Assembly: GCF_020510625.1 (NCBI RefSeq)
Contig: NZ_CP075191.1
Coordinates: 2,022,001 to 2,086,000 of the forward strand
DNA length: 64,000 nucleotides
Source of the DNA: Ferribacterium limneticum
Lineage (GTDB): Bacteria; Pseudomonadota; Gammaproteobacteria; Burkholderiales; Rhodocyclaceae
Direction of reading: 5' to 3'
Part shown: piece after piece, positions 42,901 to 54,500 of the stretch
Layout: each line of letters opens with the position of its first letter
Numbering within the stretch: the stretch's first letter is position 1
Translations under genes and position numbers: made by a program
The notes under the pieces: generated by a model
The model's input: only the letters and a program-made list of their open reading frames with translations
Databases searched by the model: none
What the model was told of the DNA's origin: nothing

Positions 42901-45900
42901 ATGAACAGCGCCAAGTCCTATTCCGGCCGTATCGCCATCATCGGCATGGCCGGCCGTTTCCCGGGTTCGTCGGATGTTGAGCATTTCTGGCAGCACCTGT
43001 GTGAAGGCCGCGACGCGCTACGCCAGTACAGCGCCGAGGAAGTGCGCGCCGGCATCGACCAGCACGACTACCTGACCATCCCCTATCTTGAACGTCAGGT
43101 CGGCAGCGGCAATTGGGTAGGTGCCGGTTACTACCTGGCCGACGCCGACAAGTTCGATGCCGGCTTCTTCGGCTACTCGCCCAACGAGGCCGAGCTGATC
43201 GACCCGCAGCAGCGCATCTTCCTGGAAGCGTCCTGGGCGGCGATGGAAGACGCCGGCTACGTGCCCGACGCCTATCCCGGCGCTGTCGGCACTTTCGGCG
43301 GCACCGGCCTGTCGCGCTATTTCCTGAACAATGTCTTCGCCAACCGCGAAATCATGTGTGCCTCGGAGCGCGACCTGATCGCCGGCATCGGCAACGAGCC
43401 GGACTACCTGACCAACCGGGTCGCCTACAAGCTGAACTTTACCGGCCCCTCAATCACCGTACAGACCGCCTGCTCGACATCTCTGGTCGCCATCCACCTC
43501 GCCTGCCAATCGCTGCGCGCCGGCGAATGCGATCTGGCGCTGGGCGGCGGTGCGATGGCCATCGTGCCCAACGGCATCGGCTACCAGTACCAGGAAGGCA
43601 GCATGAACTCGGGCGACGGCCGCATCCGCGCTTTCGATGCCGAAGCCTCAGGTACTGTCTTTTCGGAAGGCGGCGTCGGGGTCATCGTGCTCAAGCGCCT
43701 CGAAGACGCCGAGGCCGACGGCGACAACATCTACGCCGTGATCCGCGGCTCGGCGGTAACCAACGACGGCAATCACAAGGCCGGCTACACCGCGCCGGGC
43801 ATCGACGGCCAGGTGGACGTCATCACCCGCGCCCTGCGCGCCGCCAACACCCATGCCAGCGAAATTACCTATGTCGAGGCCCATGGCACCGGCACCTCGC
43901 TGGGCGACCCCATCGAGCTGACGGCGCTGACCCGCGCTTTCCGCAACCACACCGACCGCCGCCAATATTGCGCCATCGGCTCGGTCAAGACCAATGTCGG
44001 CCACCTGGCGCCGGCCGCTGGCGTCGCCTCGGTGATCAAGGCGGCGCTCGCCGCCCACCACGGCATGCTGCCGCCCAGCCTGCACTACAAGCAACCCAAT
44101 CCGCGCATCGATTTCGCCGACAGCCCGTTCGCCGTCAATACCGAGCTGACCCGCTGGATTCCGCCCGAATCAGGCCGTCGCGTCGCCTCTGTCAGTTCCT
44201 TCGGCATCGGCGGCACCAACGCCCACCTGATCCTCGAAGAGCCGCCGGAGCTGATCGCCACGCAATCGGAGCGCCACCTGCGCACCATCCAGCTTTCGGC
44301 CAAGACGCCGGGCGCGCTGGCCCGCAGCGCCGAACAGCTGGCCGCCTATCTCGAACGCCACCCGGAAACCGATCTCGACGACGTCGCGCTGACGCTGCAG
44401 GAAGGCCGCCGCGCCTTCGACCTGCGTGCTGCGATCGCCTGCGAGGAGCGCGAGGAACTGCTCAAGGCGCTCACCGAACTGGCCACCAATCCGCCCAAGC
44501 AGGCCGCCCTGCCGGCCAGCGGCAAGCTGGCCCTGTTGTTCACCGGCCAGGGCTCCCAGCATGCCGGCATGGCTGCCGCACTGCACGAACACTGTGCGAT
44601 CTTCCGCGAGGTGATGGACACCTGCTGCGAACTGCTCGCCGGCCACCTCGAACTCGACCTCAGGCGTTTGCTGCTGGCCGCTCCCGACGACCAGGCCGCC
44701 CAGGATAGTCTGCGTGAAACGCGCTACGCCCAGCCGGCCCTGTTCGTAGTCGAATACGCACTGGCCCAGCAGTTGCTGGCCTACCAGATCCAGCCGGCGG
44801 CGATGATCGGCCACAGTCTCGGCGAATACGTCGCGGCGACACTGGCCGGCGTTTTCGAGCTGGAAGACGCACTCGCCCTGGTCGCCCTGCGCGGCCAGCT
44901 GATGCAGGCGATGGAGCCGGGCGCCATGCTCTCCATTCCGCTCGACGGTAACGGCGTCGCCCAGTGGCTGTCCGACGAGATCAATCTGGCGGCCATCAAC
45001 AGCCCGCGCGCCAGCGTCGTCGCCGGCAGCCACGCCGCCATCGACGCCCTGGCCACCCGCCTCGAAGCCGAAGGCGTCGGCTGCCGCAAGCTGCAGACCT
45101 CGCATGCCTTCCACTCCTGGATGATGAAGCCGCTGGCCGAACAATTCCGCGCCGCCGTCGCCGCCGTGCCGCGCCGGGCGCCGACCGCCCGCGTTGTCTC
45201 CAACCTGACCGGTGACTGGCTGAGCGAAGCCCAGGCCATCGACCCCAATTACTGGGTCCAGCACCTGCTTTCACCAGTGCGCTTCCAGGCCTGCCTGGAA
45301 ACCCTGCTCAACGACGGCTACACCTTCCTCGTCGAAGCCGGGCCGGGCGGCGTGCTCAGCGCCTTCGCCCGCCACCTGCTGGCCAACCCGAACGGCCGGC
45401 CACGCGCCCAGGCGGTGCCAATGATGCCGCACCCGACCGAAGCCCAGCGTGGCGATGCCTACCTGCGTCAGGGTCTGGGCAACCTGTGGGCAGCCGGCTA
45501 TGCGCTTGATTTCGCCATCGTCGAAGCCGACAACGTCGGCCGCCGCATCCCGCTGCCGGCCTATCCTTTCGCCCGCGAACGCCATTGGCTGGATGCCCCA
45601 AAAGCCCCGGCCGGCCTGGAATCCGAAGCTGGCCTGAAGCGTAGTGAAGACCTCAGCGACTGGTTCAACAGCACCTCCTGGCGCCGCCAGCCCTGGCTAC
45701 ACCAGCAACCGCGGGTCGAAGGCGGCCTCGTGCTGATCCTCGGCAACGACAGCCCAACCGGCCATGTGCTCGGTGTCGCCCTCTGCGAGGCGCTGGTCAC
45801 CCTCGGTGCTCGCGTCGCCCGCGTCCAGCCCGGCGTCGCCTTTGCCGACCAGGGCGAAGGACGCTACGCACTGGCCCTCGGCGACGCCGGCCAGTGGGAA

Positions 45901-48462
45901 CAACTGCTCGCCCACACCGGCCGCCCGCAGGCCGTCATCCACACGCTGTTGCTCGATACCACCGGCGGCGACACGCTGGACAACGCGGCACTCACCCGCC
46001 AGTTCGCCTTCGACGCGCTGCTGGCGCTGACCCAGGCGCTGGCCGACGAAGCCGCCGACGAGCGCGTCGCGCTGCTGACGCTGGGCAGCGAAATGTTCGA
46101 CGTTGTGCCCGGCGAGACCATCGACGCCGTCAAGGCCAGCGCCATCGGCCCGCATCTGGCTATCGGCCACGAATATCGCAAGCTGGTCAGCCGCGTACTC
46201 GATGTACCGACCAGTGCCGCCGAACTGCCCAACAACCTGGCCCGCATCACGCTCGACGAACTGGCCCGACTGCAGGCCGAAGCCCACGCCCCGCTGGTAC
46301 TCGGCGACAAGTGCGTCGCCTGGCGCCACGGCTCGCGCTGGCTGGGCCACGTCGAAACGGTACCGGTCACCAAGCCGGCCATCCCGGTTGACCTCGCCGC
46401 CCTCGACGGCGCCATCATCATCACTGGCGGCCTCGGTGGCATCGGCCTCTCCTTCGCCGAAACGCTGGTCCGCCATGGCGCCCGCCAGCTCGTGCTGGTC
46501 GGCCGCTCACCGCTGCCGGCGCCTGAAGAATGGGCCGCCTGGCTGGCCGAGCATGGCCCGGCCGACGCCACCTCGGGCCGCATCGCCGCCGTTCGCAAGC
46601 TGATCGCCATGGGTGCCGAAGTCGAGGCGGAAGCCTGCGACATCACCCAAGCCGACACCGTTATTGCCATGGTCGAGCGCGTCCGCGTTCGTTTTGGCCG
46701 CGTGGCCGGCGCCATCCACGCTGCCGGCGTTGCCGGTTCCGGCGTCATGGCGATGAAGACGCTCGAAGCGGCGAATGCCGTGCTCGATCCCAAGATCGTC
46801 GGCGCGCTGGCGCTGGAACGGGCGCTGGAAGGCGAAAACCTGAGCTTTTTCGTGCTCGTATCCTCCCTGTTTGCGGTAATCGGCGGCACCGGCCAGGTCG
46901 ACTACTGCGCCGCCAACAACTTCCTCGATGCTTTCGCCCGCCGCCGCGCCGCCCGCGGCCTGCACACCGTGTCGCTGGCCTACGGCGGCTGGCGCGAAGT
47001 CGGCATGGCGGTGGCCATGGGCCACACCGGCGCCGCCAAGACGCCAGCCCTGCCGGCCGGGCGCAGCGAAAGCCACCCCTTCCTGTTCAGCCGTGAGCCG
47101 GACGGTGCCGCTACCCGCTTCACCACCCACCTGCGCGTCGAAGACCACTGGGCGCTGAGCGACCACCGCATCAACGGCGTGCCGGTGATGCCCGGTACCG
47201 GCCTGATCGAGATGCTGCGTGCCGCATGGCAGGCGCTGACCGGCCAGGCGACTTGTACGCTGGGTAATGTCTTCTTCTACCGGCCGCTGTTCGTGCCGGA
47301 AAACGAAATGATCGAAGTGCGCCTGACGCTGACCCCGACCGGCGATGCCCATGATGTCGAAATCGTCACCGAGCAGGGACCGGTGCTGGTCGCCGATGTC
47401 CGGGCCACCAGCGGCGAAACCGCCATCATCGATGTCGCCGCGCTGAACGCCGCGTGCAATGGCGAGGTCGTCGAATTCGGCGGCCAGGCGGCGCTGATCG
47501 GCGAAGAGGGTTTCCTGAGCCTGGGCGAACGCTGGCAGGTCGTGCAGCGCCTGCATTTTGGCGAAAACCAGTTGCTCGGCGAGCTGGCGCTGCCGGCCCA
47601 TTGCCGCGCCGATCTCGAACAGTTCGCCCTGCACCCGGCCCTGCTCGACATGGCTACCGGCCCGATCACCGGCCATCTGCTGATGCGCCTCGACCTCGGC
47701 CTGGATAGCGAATACCTGCCCTTCACCTACGGCCGCCTCGAGATCCACGGTGCGATGGAAGCCGAGCTGCTGACCCACGTCGTCTATCGCGGTATCGCCG
47801 AGGATCGCGACACCATCCATTTCGACATCCGCGTCATCACGCCGGATGGCCGACTGGTGGCCAGCGTCGAGGATTTCCGGCTGCGCCGCGTGCCGGCCGA
47901 AGCCTTCGCCGCCAAGGCCGCACCGCTGATCGGCGCCACCGACGACGGCTCGATTTCGCCGCAGGAAGGCTGCGAAGCCCTGCTCCGCGTGCTGGCCCTG
48001 GATGGCGCCGCACCGCACTGGGTGTTCAATCCGCATCCGCTGGAGACCATGCTGCGCCGCATGCGCGCCGAGCGCATTGCCGAAGCCACCCGTGGCGATG
48101 GCAAGAAGGCCAAACTGGTGCGCGAGGACGTGATCGTCGCTCCGCCGACGACGCCGGAAGAGGAAATCCTGGTCGCCATCATCGAAGAAGCGCTGGGCAT
48201 CACGCCGGTCGGCATCCACGACAATTTCTTCGATCTCGGCATCGACTCGGTGATCGGCATCCAGATCGTCGCCCACGCCAAAAAACACGGTGTGATCCTC
48301 AAGCCCAACCAGTTGTTCGAGCACCAGACCGTCGCCGAACTAGCCGCCGTTGCCAGTCGTGCCGAGACGGCGCCGGTCGCCCCTGCCCCGGCTGCTGCCG
48401 TGGTTGATGACCTGGGCGGCGCCGACCTGTCGGATGTCCTCAACGCGCTGGGAGCCAGCTAA
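42901..48462 (+). CDS. Type I PKS module: KS-AT-KR-DH-ACP
   Basis: An 1853-residue polyketide synthase module; positions approximate. KS 13-450 has the Cys motif TACSTS, EAHGTGT and KTNVGHLA. AT 542-886 has GHSLGEY and HAFHS, a malonyl-type motif. KR occupies about 917-1367, with GGLGGIGLSFAETL for NADPH and catalytic SSLFA...VDYCAANNF. DH-like domain 1399-1667 has DHRINGVPVMPG (HxxxGxxxxP) and LHPALLDMATG. ACP 1752-1825 has LGIDSV. The DH follows the KR, the reverse of the usual DH-KR order, and the residue expected as Gln/His four after the DH Asp is Gly. If the DH works, the two-carbon unit ends as an enoyl group. Start ATG 42901, with GAGG six bases upstream overlapping the previous stop; a TTG two codons earlier is less likely. 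Confidence 0.92.
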   Translation: MNSAKSYSGRIAIIGMAGRFPGSSDVEHFWQHLCEGRDALRQYSAEEVRAGIDQHDYLTIPYLERQVGSGNWVGAGYYLADADKFDAGFFGYSPNEAELIDPQQRIFLEASWAAMEDAGYVPDAYPGAVGTFGGTGLSRYFLNNVFANREIMCASERDLIAGIGNEPDYLTNRVAYKLNFTGPSITVQTACSTSLVAIHLACQSLRAGECDLALGGGAMAIVPNGIGYQYQEGSMNSGDGRIRAFDAEASGTVFSEGGVGVIVLKRLEDAEADGDNIYAVIRGSAVTNDGNHKAGYTAPGIDGQVDVITRALRAANTHASEITYVEAHGTGTSLGDPIELTALTRAFRNHTDRRQYCAIGSVKTNVGHLAPAAGVASVIKAALAAHHGMLPPSLHYKQPNPRIDFADSPFAVNTELTRWIPPESGRRVASVSSFGIGGTNAHLILEEPPELIATQSERHLRTIQLSAKTPGALARSAEQLAAYLERHPETDLDDVALTLQEGRRAFDLRAAIACEEREELLKALTELATNPPKQAALPASGKLALLFTGQGSQHAGMAAALHEHCAIFREVMDTCCELLAGHLELDLRRLLLAAPDDQAAQDSLRETRYAQPALFVVEYALAQQLLAYQIQPAAMIGHSLGEYVAATLAGVFELEDALALVALRGQLMQAMEPGAMLSIPLDGNGVAQWLSDEINLAAINSPRASVVAGSHAAIDALATRLEAEGVGCRKLQTSHAFHSWMMKPLAEQFRAAVAAVPRRAPTARVVSNLTGDWLSEAQAIDPNYWVQHLLSPVRFQACLETLLNDGYTFLVEAGPGGVLSAFARHLLANPNGRPRAQAVPMMPHPTEAQRGDAYLRQGLGNLWAAGYALDFAIVEADNVGRRIPLPAYPFARERHWLDAPKAPAGLESEAGLKRSEDLSDWFNSTSWRRQPWLHQQPRVEGGLVLILGNDSPTGHVLGVALCEALVTLGARVARVQPGVAFADQGEGRYALALGDAGQWEQLLAHTGRPQAVIHTLLLDTTGGDTLDNAALTRQFAFDALLALTQALADEAADERVALLTLGSEMFDVVPGETIDAVKASAIGPHLAIGHEYRKLVSRVLDVPTSAAELPNNLARITLDELARLQAEAHAPLVLGDKCVAWRHGSRWLGHVETVPVTKPAIPVDLAALDGAIIITGGLGGIGLSFAETLVRHGARQLVLVGRSPLPAPEEWAAWLAEHGPADATSGRIAAVRKLIAMGAEVEAEACDITQADTVIAMVERVRVRFGRVAGAIHAAGVAGSGVMAMKTLEAANAVLDPKIVGALALERALEGENLSFFVLVSSLFAVIGGTGQVDYCAANNFLDAFARRRAARGLHTVSLAYGGWREVGMAVAMGHTGAAKTPALPAGRSESHPFLFSREPDGAATRFTTHLRVEDHWALSDHRINGVPVMPGTGLIEMLRAAWQALTGQATCTLGNVFFYRPLFVPENEMIEVRLTLTPTGDAHDVEIVTEQGPVLVADVRATSGETAIIDVAALNAACNGEVVEFGGQAALIGEEGFLSLGERWQVVQRLHFGENQLLGELALPAHCRADLEQFALHPALLDMATGPITGHLLMRLDLGLDSEYLPFTYGRLEIHGAMEAELLTHVVYRGIAEDRDTIHFDIRVITPDGRLVASVEDFRLRRVPAEAFAAKAAPLIGATDDGSISPQEGCEALLRVLALDGAAPHWVFNPHPLETMLRRMRAERIAEATRGDGKKAKLVREDVIVAPPTTPEEEILVAIIEEALGITPVGIHDNFFDLGIDSVIGIQIVAHAKKHGVILKPNQLFEHQTVAELAAVASRAETAPVAPAPAAAVVDDLGGADLSDVLNALGAS

Positions 48463-48483
48463 GCAGAAGCTCCCGGGAAAATC

Positions 48484-48531
48484 CCCGTAGGTCGGACAGG
48501 AGCCGATCTCCGCTGCAGCCCAGCCTACGGG
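48484..48531. repeat. REP-like inverted repeat within the operon
   Basis: Arms CCCGTAGG and CCTACGGG, exact inverted copies, enclose 32 bases in the 123-base gap between the PKS and the last synthetase. The GTAGGTCGG-type sequence is in the style of dispersed palindromic elements common in Rhodocyclales genomes. It may stabilise or attenuate the long transcript. Only one copy is in the window, so repeat status is inferred. Confidence 0.45.
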
Positions 48532-48585
48532 ATTACGCCTTTTCGCAAGCACAGCGTCAGCCAACGACCTTCCTCAAGCCCCCTC

Positions 48586-51500
48586 ATGACCAAACCAGAC
48601 ATTCAGGCCATCCACCGCCTCACGCCCTTGCAGGAGGGCATGCTCTTTCACGCCTTGAGCGCCCCGCAGTCGGGCGTCTATGTCGAGCAGTTCGCCTGCC
48701 GCGCCCCGGGGGTCATCGAGTGTGCCGGCTGGGAGGCCGCCTGGAACCACGTGCTCGCCGCCTATCCGGTACTGCGCTCGGCCATTGCCTGGGAGGGACT
48801 GGAACAGCCGCTACAGGTAATGCTGCGCCAGACCCGGCTGGAAGTCCGCGAAATCGATGCCCGTGGCGACGACGATGCTGCCTTCGCTGCCCGGCTCGAA
48901 GCTCTGCAGCAAGAGCAGGCACGGCAGGGCTTCGACCTGCGCACTGCCCCGCTGCTGCGCCAGATCCTGCTGCAGCGGGCCGATGCCAGCGTCGTCTTCT
49001 GGTGCTATCACCACATCATTCTTGATGGCTGGTCGGCTTTCGTCGTCCTTGGCGAAGTCCTTGCCGCCTACATGAGCAGCCTGGCCGGCCAGGCCTGGCA
49101 TCCGCGCGAAGCCGCCAGCTATGCCGATTACCTGGCCTGGCAGCAGGTCCAGGATGGCGCTGCGGCGGAAAACTACTGGCGCCCGCGCCTGGCCGGCTTT
49201 GCCGTGGCGACGACGCTCGGCCTGGTCGAACGGCACGACGGCGAAACCGTCAGCGATGCCGGTGCCACTGTCGTCGACCATCTCGGCGAGGCGCTGGCCG
49301 GGCCGTTGCGCGACTACGCCCGGGCCGCCCGGATCACCGTCGGCACCGTGCTGCAGGCCGCCTGGGCCTACACGTTGGCCATCTACAGCGGCGAAAATGA
49401 CGTGGTGTTCGGCGTTACCGTCTCCGGTCGACCGCCGGAACTGCCCGGTACCGAGGCCATGGTCGGCCTGTTCATCAATACCGTACCCTGCCGCGTGCAG
49501 GTCGACCCGGCACAGACCGCCGGCGAGTTCGTCGCCGCCCTGCAACGCCAACTGCTCGCCCAGCGCGAATTCGAGCATGTCGCGCTGCCCCGCATCACCC
49601 AGTGGAGCGATGTGCCGCGCGGCCAGCCGCTGTTCGACTCGATGCTGGCCATCGAATCCTTTCCCTACAACGAGCAGGTGTCGCTGGCCGATGTCACGGT
49701 CTGGCAGCAGACCAATTTTCCGCTGGCACTGGTCGTCGACCCGGTCGGCGAGATGCGCGTCAAGGCCTTGTTCGATCCCCGCCGCCACGCCCCGGCCGCC
49801 ATTGCCCGCCTGCTTGGCCATTTCGCCCAGGCTCTCCGGGCGCTGATCGAGCAGCCGACGGAACCGCTCGGCACGCTGTCGCTGCAACCGGCCGACGACG
49901 CCCGCCGCCAGGCCGGCTGGAACCACCTGCCGGCAGTCGGCGAAGCCGAAGTCGACATGGCGACGCTGTTCGCCCGCCAGGTCGCCCGCCGGCCGGAAGC
50001 CACCGCCGTCGTCGCCGGCGAGGAAAAAGTCAGCTACGCAGCGCTCGACCGCGCTTCCCGCCGCTATGCCGCACGCCTGCTGGCCACCGGCGTCCGCCCG
50101 GGCCAGACCGTTGCCTTCGCCTTCGAGCCAGGCGCCGACATGATTGCCGCGCTGATCGGCATCACCCGGCTGGGCTGCGCCTACGCGCCGCTCGACCCGA
50201 GACTGCCAACCCTGCGCCTGCACGAAATGCTGGCCGACCTCGCCATCCACCAGGTGATCTGCGGCACCGAATACGCTGCCCTGTTCGATTTGCCCGGCAT
50301 CACCGTCCATCTGCCGGAAGCCTGGAGCGATAACGCGCCGATAGTTGAAGTCGAGCCCCCCGCCGCCCGCCACCTGCTCTACGTCATCCACACCTCCGGC
50401 TCCACCGGCAAGCCCAAGGCAGCCGGCGTCTATCACGACAGCTTCGTCCGCTTCATCCAGTGGTGGAACCGGGAACTGGCGCTGACCGAGGCCGACCGCT
50501 GCCTGCTGATCAACAAGATCACTTTCGATCTCGCCCAGAAATGTGTCTGGGGTGCGCTGACCACCGGCGGCGAACTGCATCTCGCCCCGACCCGCCATTT
50601 CGACCCGCTGGCCGCTCGCGAACTGACCCAGGCCCAAGCCGTCAGCTGGATCAACTGCACGCCGTCGATGGCCTACGCGCTGGCCGAAGTGGCCGAAGAC
50701 CCCGCCGCCGCCTTCACCAGCCTGCGCCTGCTGCTGGTCGGTGGCGAACCGGTGGACAAGCGCCGTCTCGCCAACTGGCTGCTCGACGCAGCCTGCCATA
50801 CCGAGCTGGTCAATACCTACGGGCCGACCGAGTGCACCGACCTCTGCAACACCCACCGCTTCAGCGGCGATGAGTTCATCGACCTGGCCCGGCCGGTGAC
50901 CGTCGGCCGCGTACTGCCCGGCCTTGCCGTCCATGTCCTCGACCGCTTCGGCAACAAGCTGCCCTGCGGCGTCACCGGCGAGGTGGTGATTGCCGGCGGT
51001 TCGGTCGGCTGCGGCTACCTGAACAACGCGGCAATGAGCGCCGAGAAATTTTCGCCCGATCCGGAAGCGGGCCCCGGCGAGCGCCGCTACTACACCGGCG
51101 ACCGTGGCTATTTCAACGAGGACGGCACGCTGATCGTTCGCGGCCGCACCGACTTCCAGGTCAAGCTGCGTGGCTACCGCATCGAACTCGACGCCATCGG
51201 CCATGAGTTGCGCGGCCACCCCGCCGTCCGCGACGCCTGCGCCGTGGTCAGCAGCGACGGCCAGCGACTGGTCGCCTATGTCGTCACCGACGCCGAGCAG
51301 CCGTGGACACCCGAACTGCAGGCCGCCTGCCGCGCCCATCTCGCCGCCCGCCTGCCGGACTACATGGTGCCGGCCATCTTCATGCCGCTGGCCGTGCTGC
51401 CGCTCAACGCCAACGGCAAGCTCGACCGCGCCGCGCTGCCCGAGCCGCAGGCCGGCGAGGCGGCAAGCGAGCGCGTCGCGCCGAGCACCGACAGCGAGCT

Positions 51501-54500
51501 GAAGCTGGCCGCAATCTGGGCCAGGATCCTCGGCCACGAGGATTTTGGCATCCACGACAACTTCTTCGAACTGGGCGGCCATTCGCTGTCCATCACCCAG
51601 GTCTATTCCAGGCTCAACAAGGTGTTTGGCGTCCGCATCCCGCTGGCGCTGCTGTTTGAGCAACCGACCATCGCCCAGCAGGCGGCGGCGCTCGATGTGG
51701 CGCTGGCCGCCGCCGGCGCCATGCCGGGCAGCGTCACGACACCGGCCACGCCGGAAATCGTGCCGCAGGAACGCCCGGCCCGCATTCCGCTCTCCTTCGC
51801 CCAGTCGCGGCTGTGGTTCCTGCACCAGTACGACCCGAGCAGCCTGGCCTATCACGTACCCAATGCCCTGCGCCTGCCCGGCGAGGTCGACCGCGCGGCA
51901 TTGGCGGCGGCGCTGGCCTGGCTGCACGAGCGCCACGAGGCGCTGCGCACCAGCTTCCCGGAAGCCGATGGCATGGCCTGGCAGCACATCGCGGCGCCCG
52001 GGCCGGTGGCGCTGGCCTATGACGACCTGCGCGGCGATCCGGCGGCCGACGACAAGCTGGGCGAGATCGCCGGCCTTGAAGCGGCCGGCCTGTTCGACCT
52101 GCACAACGGCCCGGTCGCCCGCTACCACCTGGTGCAGTGCGACGATGAAGCAGTGCTGCTGATGACGCTACACCACATCGCCACCGACGGCTGGTCGATG
52201 GACCTTCTGGTCCGCGATCTTTCCGCCGCCTACGCGGCACTGGCCGCCGGCCGGCAACCGGCGGCGGCACCGCTGCCGGTGCAGTACGCCGACTACACGC
52301 TGTGGCAACAGGCAACGCTATCCGGCCAGCGCCTCGACGACGAAGTGGCTTTCTGGCGCGACGAACTGGCCGGCAGCAATGCCCAGATCGCGCTGCCCTA
52401 CGACCACGCCCGGCCGCCGGTGCAAAGCGTTGCCGGCCGGCTGCACGTCACCCACATAGACGCCGATACGGCGGCCGCCATGCGCCAGTTCGGCCAGGCC
52501 GCCGGCGCCACCGAGTTCATGACCTGGCTGGCCCTCTACGACCTGTTGCTGCAGCGCTGGAGCGGCCAGGATGACTTCAACGTCGGCAGCCCCGTGGCCA
52601 ACCGCACGCATGTCGAAATCGAGGAGCTGATCGGCTTCTTCGTCAATACGCTGGTGCTGCGCGCCCGCACACCGGCCACCGCCAGCTTCGAGCAACTTCT
52701 GCGCGACACCCGCGACACCGCCCACCGCGCTTTCGAGCATCCCGACCTGCCGTTCGAACTGCTGGTCGACCGCCTCAACCCGGAGCGCCACCCCGGCTAC
52801 CAGCCTTTCTTCCAGGTCGGCTTCGCGCTGCAGCGCGCCTACGAGGACACCTCGCTGCTGGGCGGCGACGACTGGATCGCCCGCTTCGACCTGCAACTGA
52901 TCATCTATTTCGAAGCCGATGGTTCGCTGCGCGCCCACTGGGAATATGCCAGCGCCCTGTTCGCGCCGGAAACCATTGCCCGGCTGGCCGAATCCTTCGC
53001 CGACCTGGCGCGTCAGGTGCTCGCCAACCCGTCCCGGCCGCTGGGCTGCTACGGGCTCCTGCCGCCAGCCGCTGCCATGCTGCTCGATGGCTGGAACGAC
53101 ACCGCCCGGCCACTACCGCCGCTCAACGTGCATCAACTGGTCGAAGCCCGGGTCCGTCTCGCGCCCGACGCCGTCGCGCTGATTGGCGGCGACGGCCGGA
53201 CACTGAGCTACGCCCAACTCAACGAGCGCGCCAACCGCCTGGCCCACTATCTCCGAGACCAGGGCACCGGGCTGGAGCAACCGGTCGGTGTCTGCCTGGA
53301 TCGCTGCCCGGAACTGATCGTCGCGCTGCTCGCCATCCTCAAGGCCGGTGGCGCCTACGTGCCGCTCGACCCGGCCTACCCGGCCGACCGCCTGGCTTTC
53401 ATGCTCGATGACAGCGACGTCCGGCTGGTCATCACGCGCAGCGACCTGGGCAGCCTGTTGCCGGCCTCGGCCAAGCGCTTGAACGTCGATCTCGAACAGC
53501 AACTGATCGAACCAATGCTCGGTATCGACCCGGCTCCGCTTGCCTCGCCAGACAACCTTGCCTACATCCTCTACACCTCAGGCTCCACCGGCCAGCCCAA
53601 GGGCGTCATGGTCGAGCACCGCGCCATCGTCCGCCTGATCTGCGAAACCGGCTACGCCCGCTTCGCGGCCGACGAACGCTTCCTGCAATTCGCGCCGGTC
53701 GCCTTCGACGCCTCGACCTTCGAAATCTGGGGCAGCCTGTGCCACGGCGCAACCCTGGTCCAGGCACCGGCCGGCCTGCTGGCGCTCGACGAGCTGGCGG
53801 CACTGATCGAGCGCGAAAAGGTCACCACGGCCTGGCTGACCGCAGCCCTGTTCAACGCCATGGTCGATCACCACGGCCACGCGCTGCGCGGCCTGCGCCA
53901 GTTGCTGACCGGCGGCGACGTCATCTCGCTGGCCCATGCCACCCGAGCCATCGACCTGCTCGATAACGGCCGCTTGATCCACTGCTACGGCCCGACCGAA
54001 ACCACCACTTTTGCCACCTGCCATACGGTAAGCCGCGCCGACATCGCCGCCGGGGTCATTCCCATCGGCCAGCCGATTGCCAACACCACTTGCCACGTGC
54101 TGAACCGCGCGCTGCAACCGCAACCGGTCGGCGTCGAGGGCGAGCTCTACATCGGTGGCGCCGGCGTCGCCCGCGGCTACCACCGCCAACCCGAGCTGAC
54201 CGCCGAGCGCTTCATCGCCAATCCTTTCGACAAGGCTGGCGGCCGCCTCTATCGCAGCGGCGACCGCGTGCGCTGGCGGGCTGATGGCAGCCTCGAGTTC
54301 CTCGGCCGAGTCGATTTCCAGATCAAGTTGCGCGGCTATCGCATCGAACCCGGCGAAATCGAAGCTGCCCTGTGCCGCCACCCGGAGGTCAAGGAAGCAC
54401 TGGTGTTGCTCGTCGGCAACGACGTCGACAAGCGCCTGGTCGCCTACTGCCTGAGCGACACGGCGCAGCCCGAAACCTTGGGTGAAGCGCTGCGCCAGCA

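Noticed and set aside
43113..44708. A 531-codon + strand open frame in another phase inside the PKS KS-AT
   Set aside because: It is Arg/Pro/Gly-rich with no family resemblance, whereas the overlapping frame encodes clear KS and AT motifs.
46507..48324. A 605-codon - strand open frame under the PKS KR-DH region
   Set aside because: Same cause: third-position GC bias keeps the opposite frame open. It has no ribosome site or recognisable motif.
48811..52128. A 1105-codon open frame on the - strand under the terminal NRPS
   Set aside because: It is an antisense shadow of GC-rich NRPS coding sequence. The + strand frame shows ordered C, A and PCP motifs, while the antisense product is low-complexity Gly/Ala/Arg/Val-rich with no domain.
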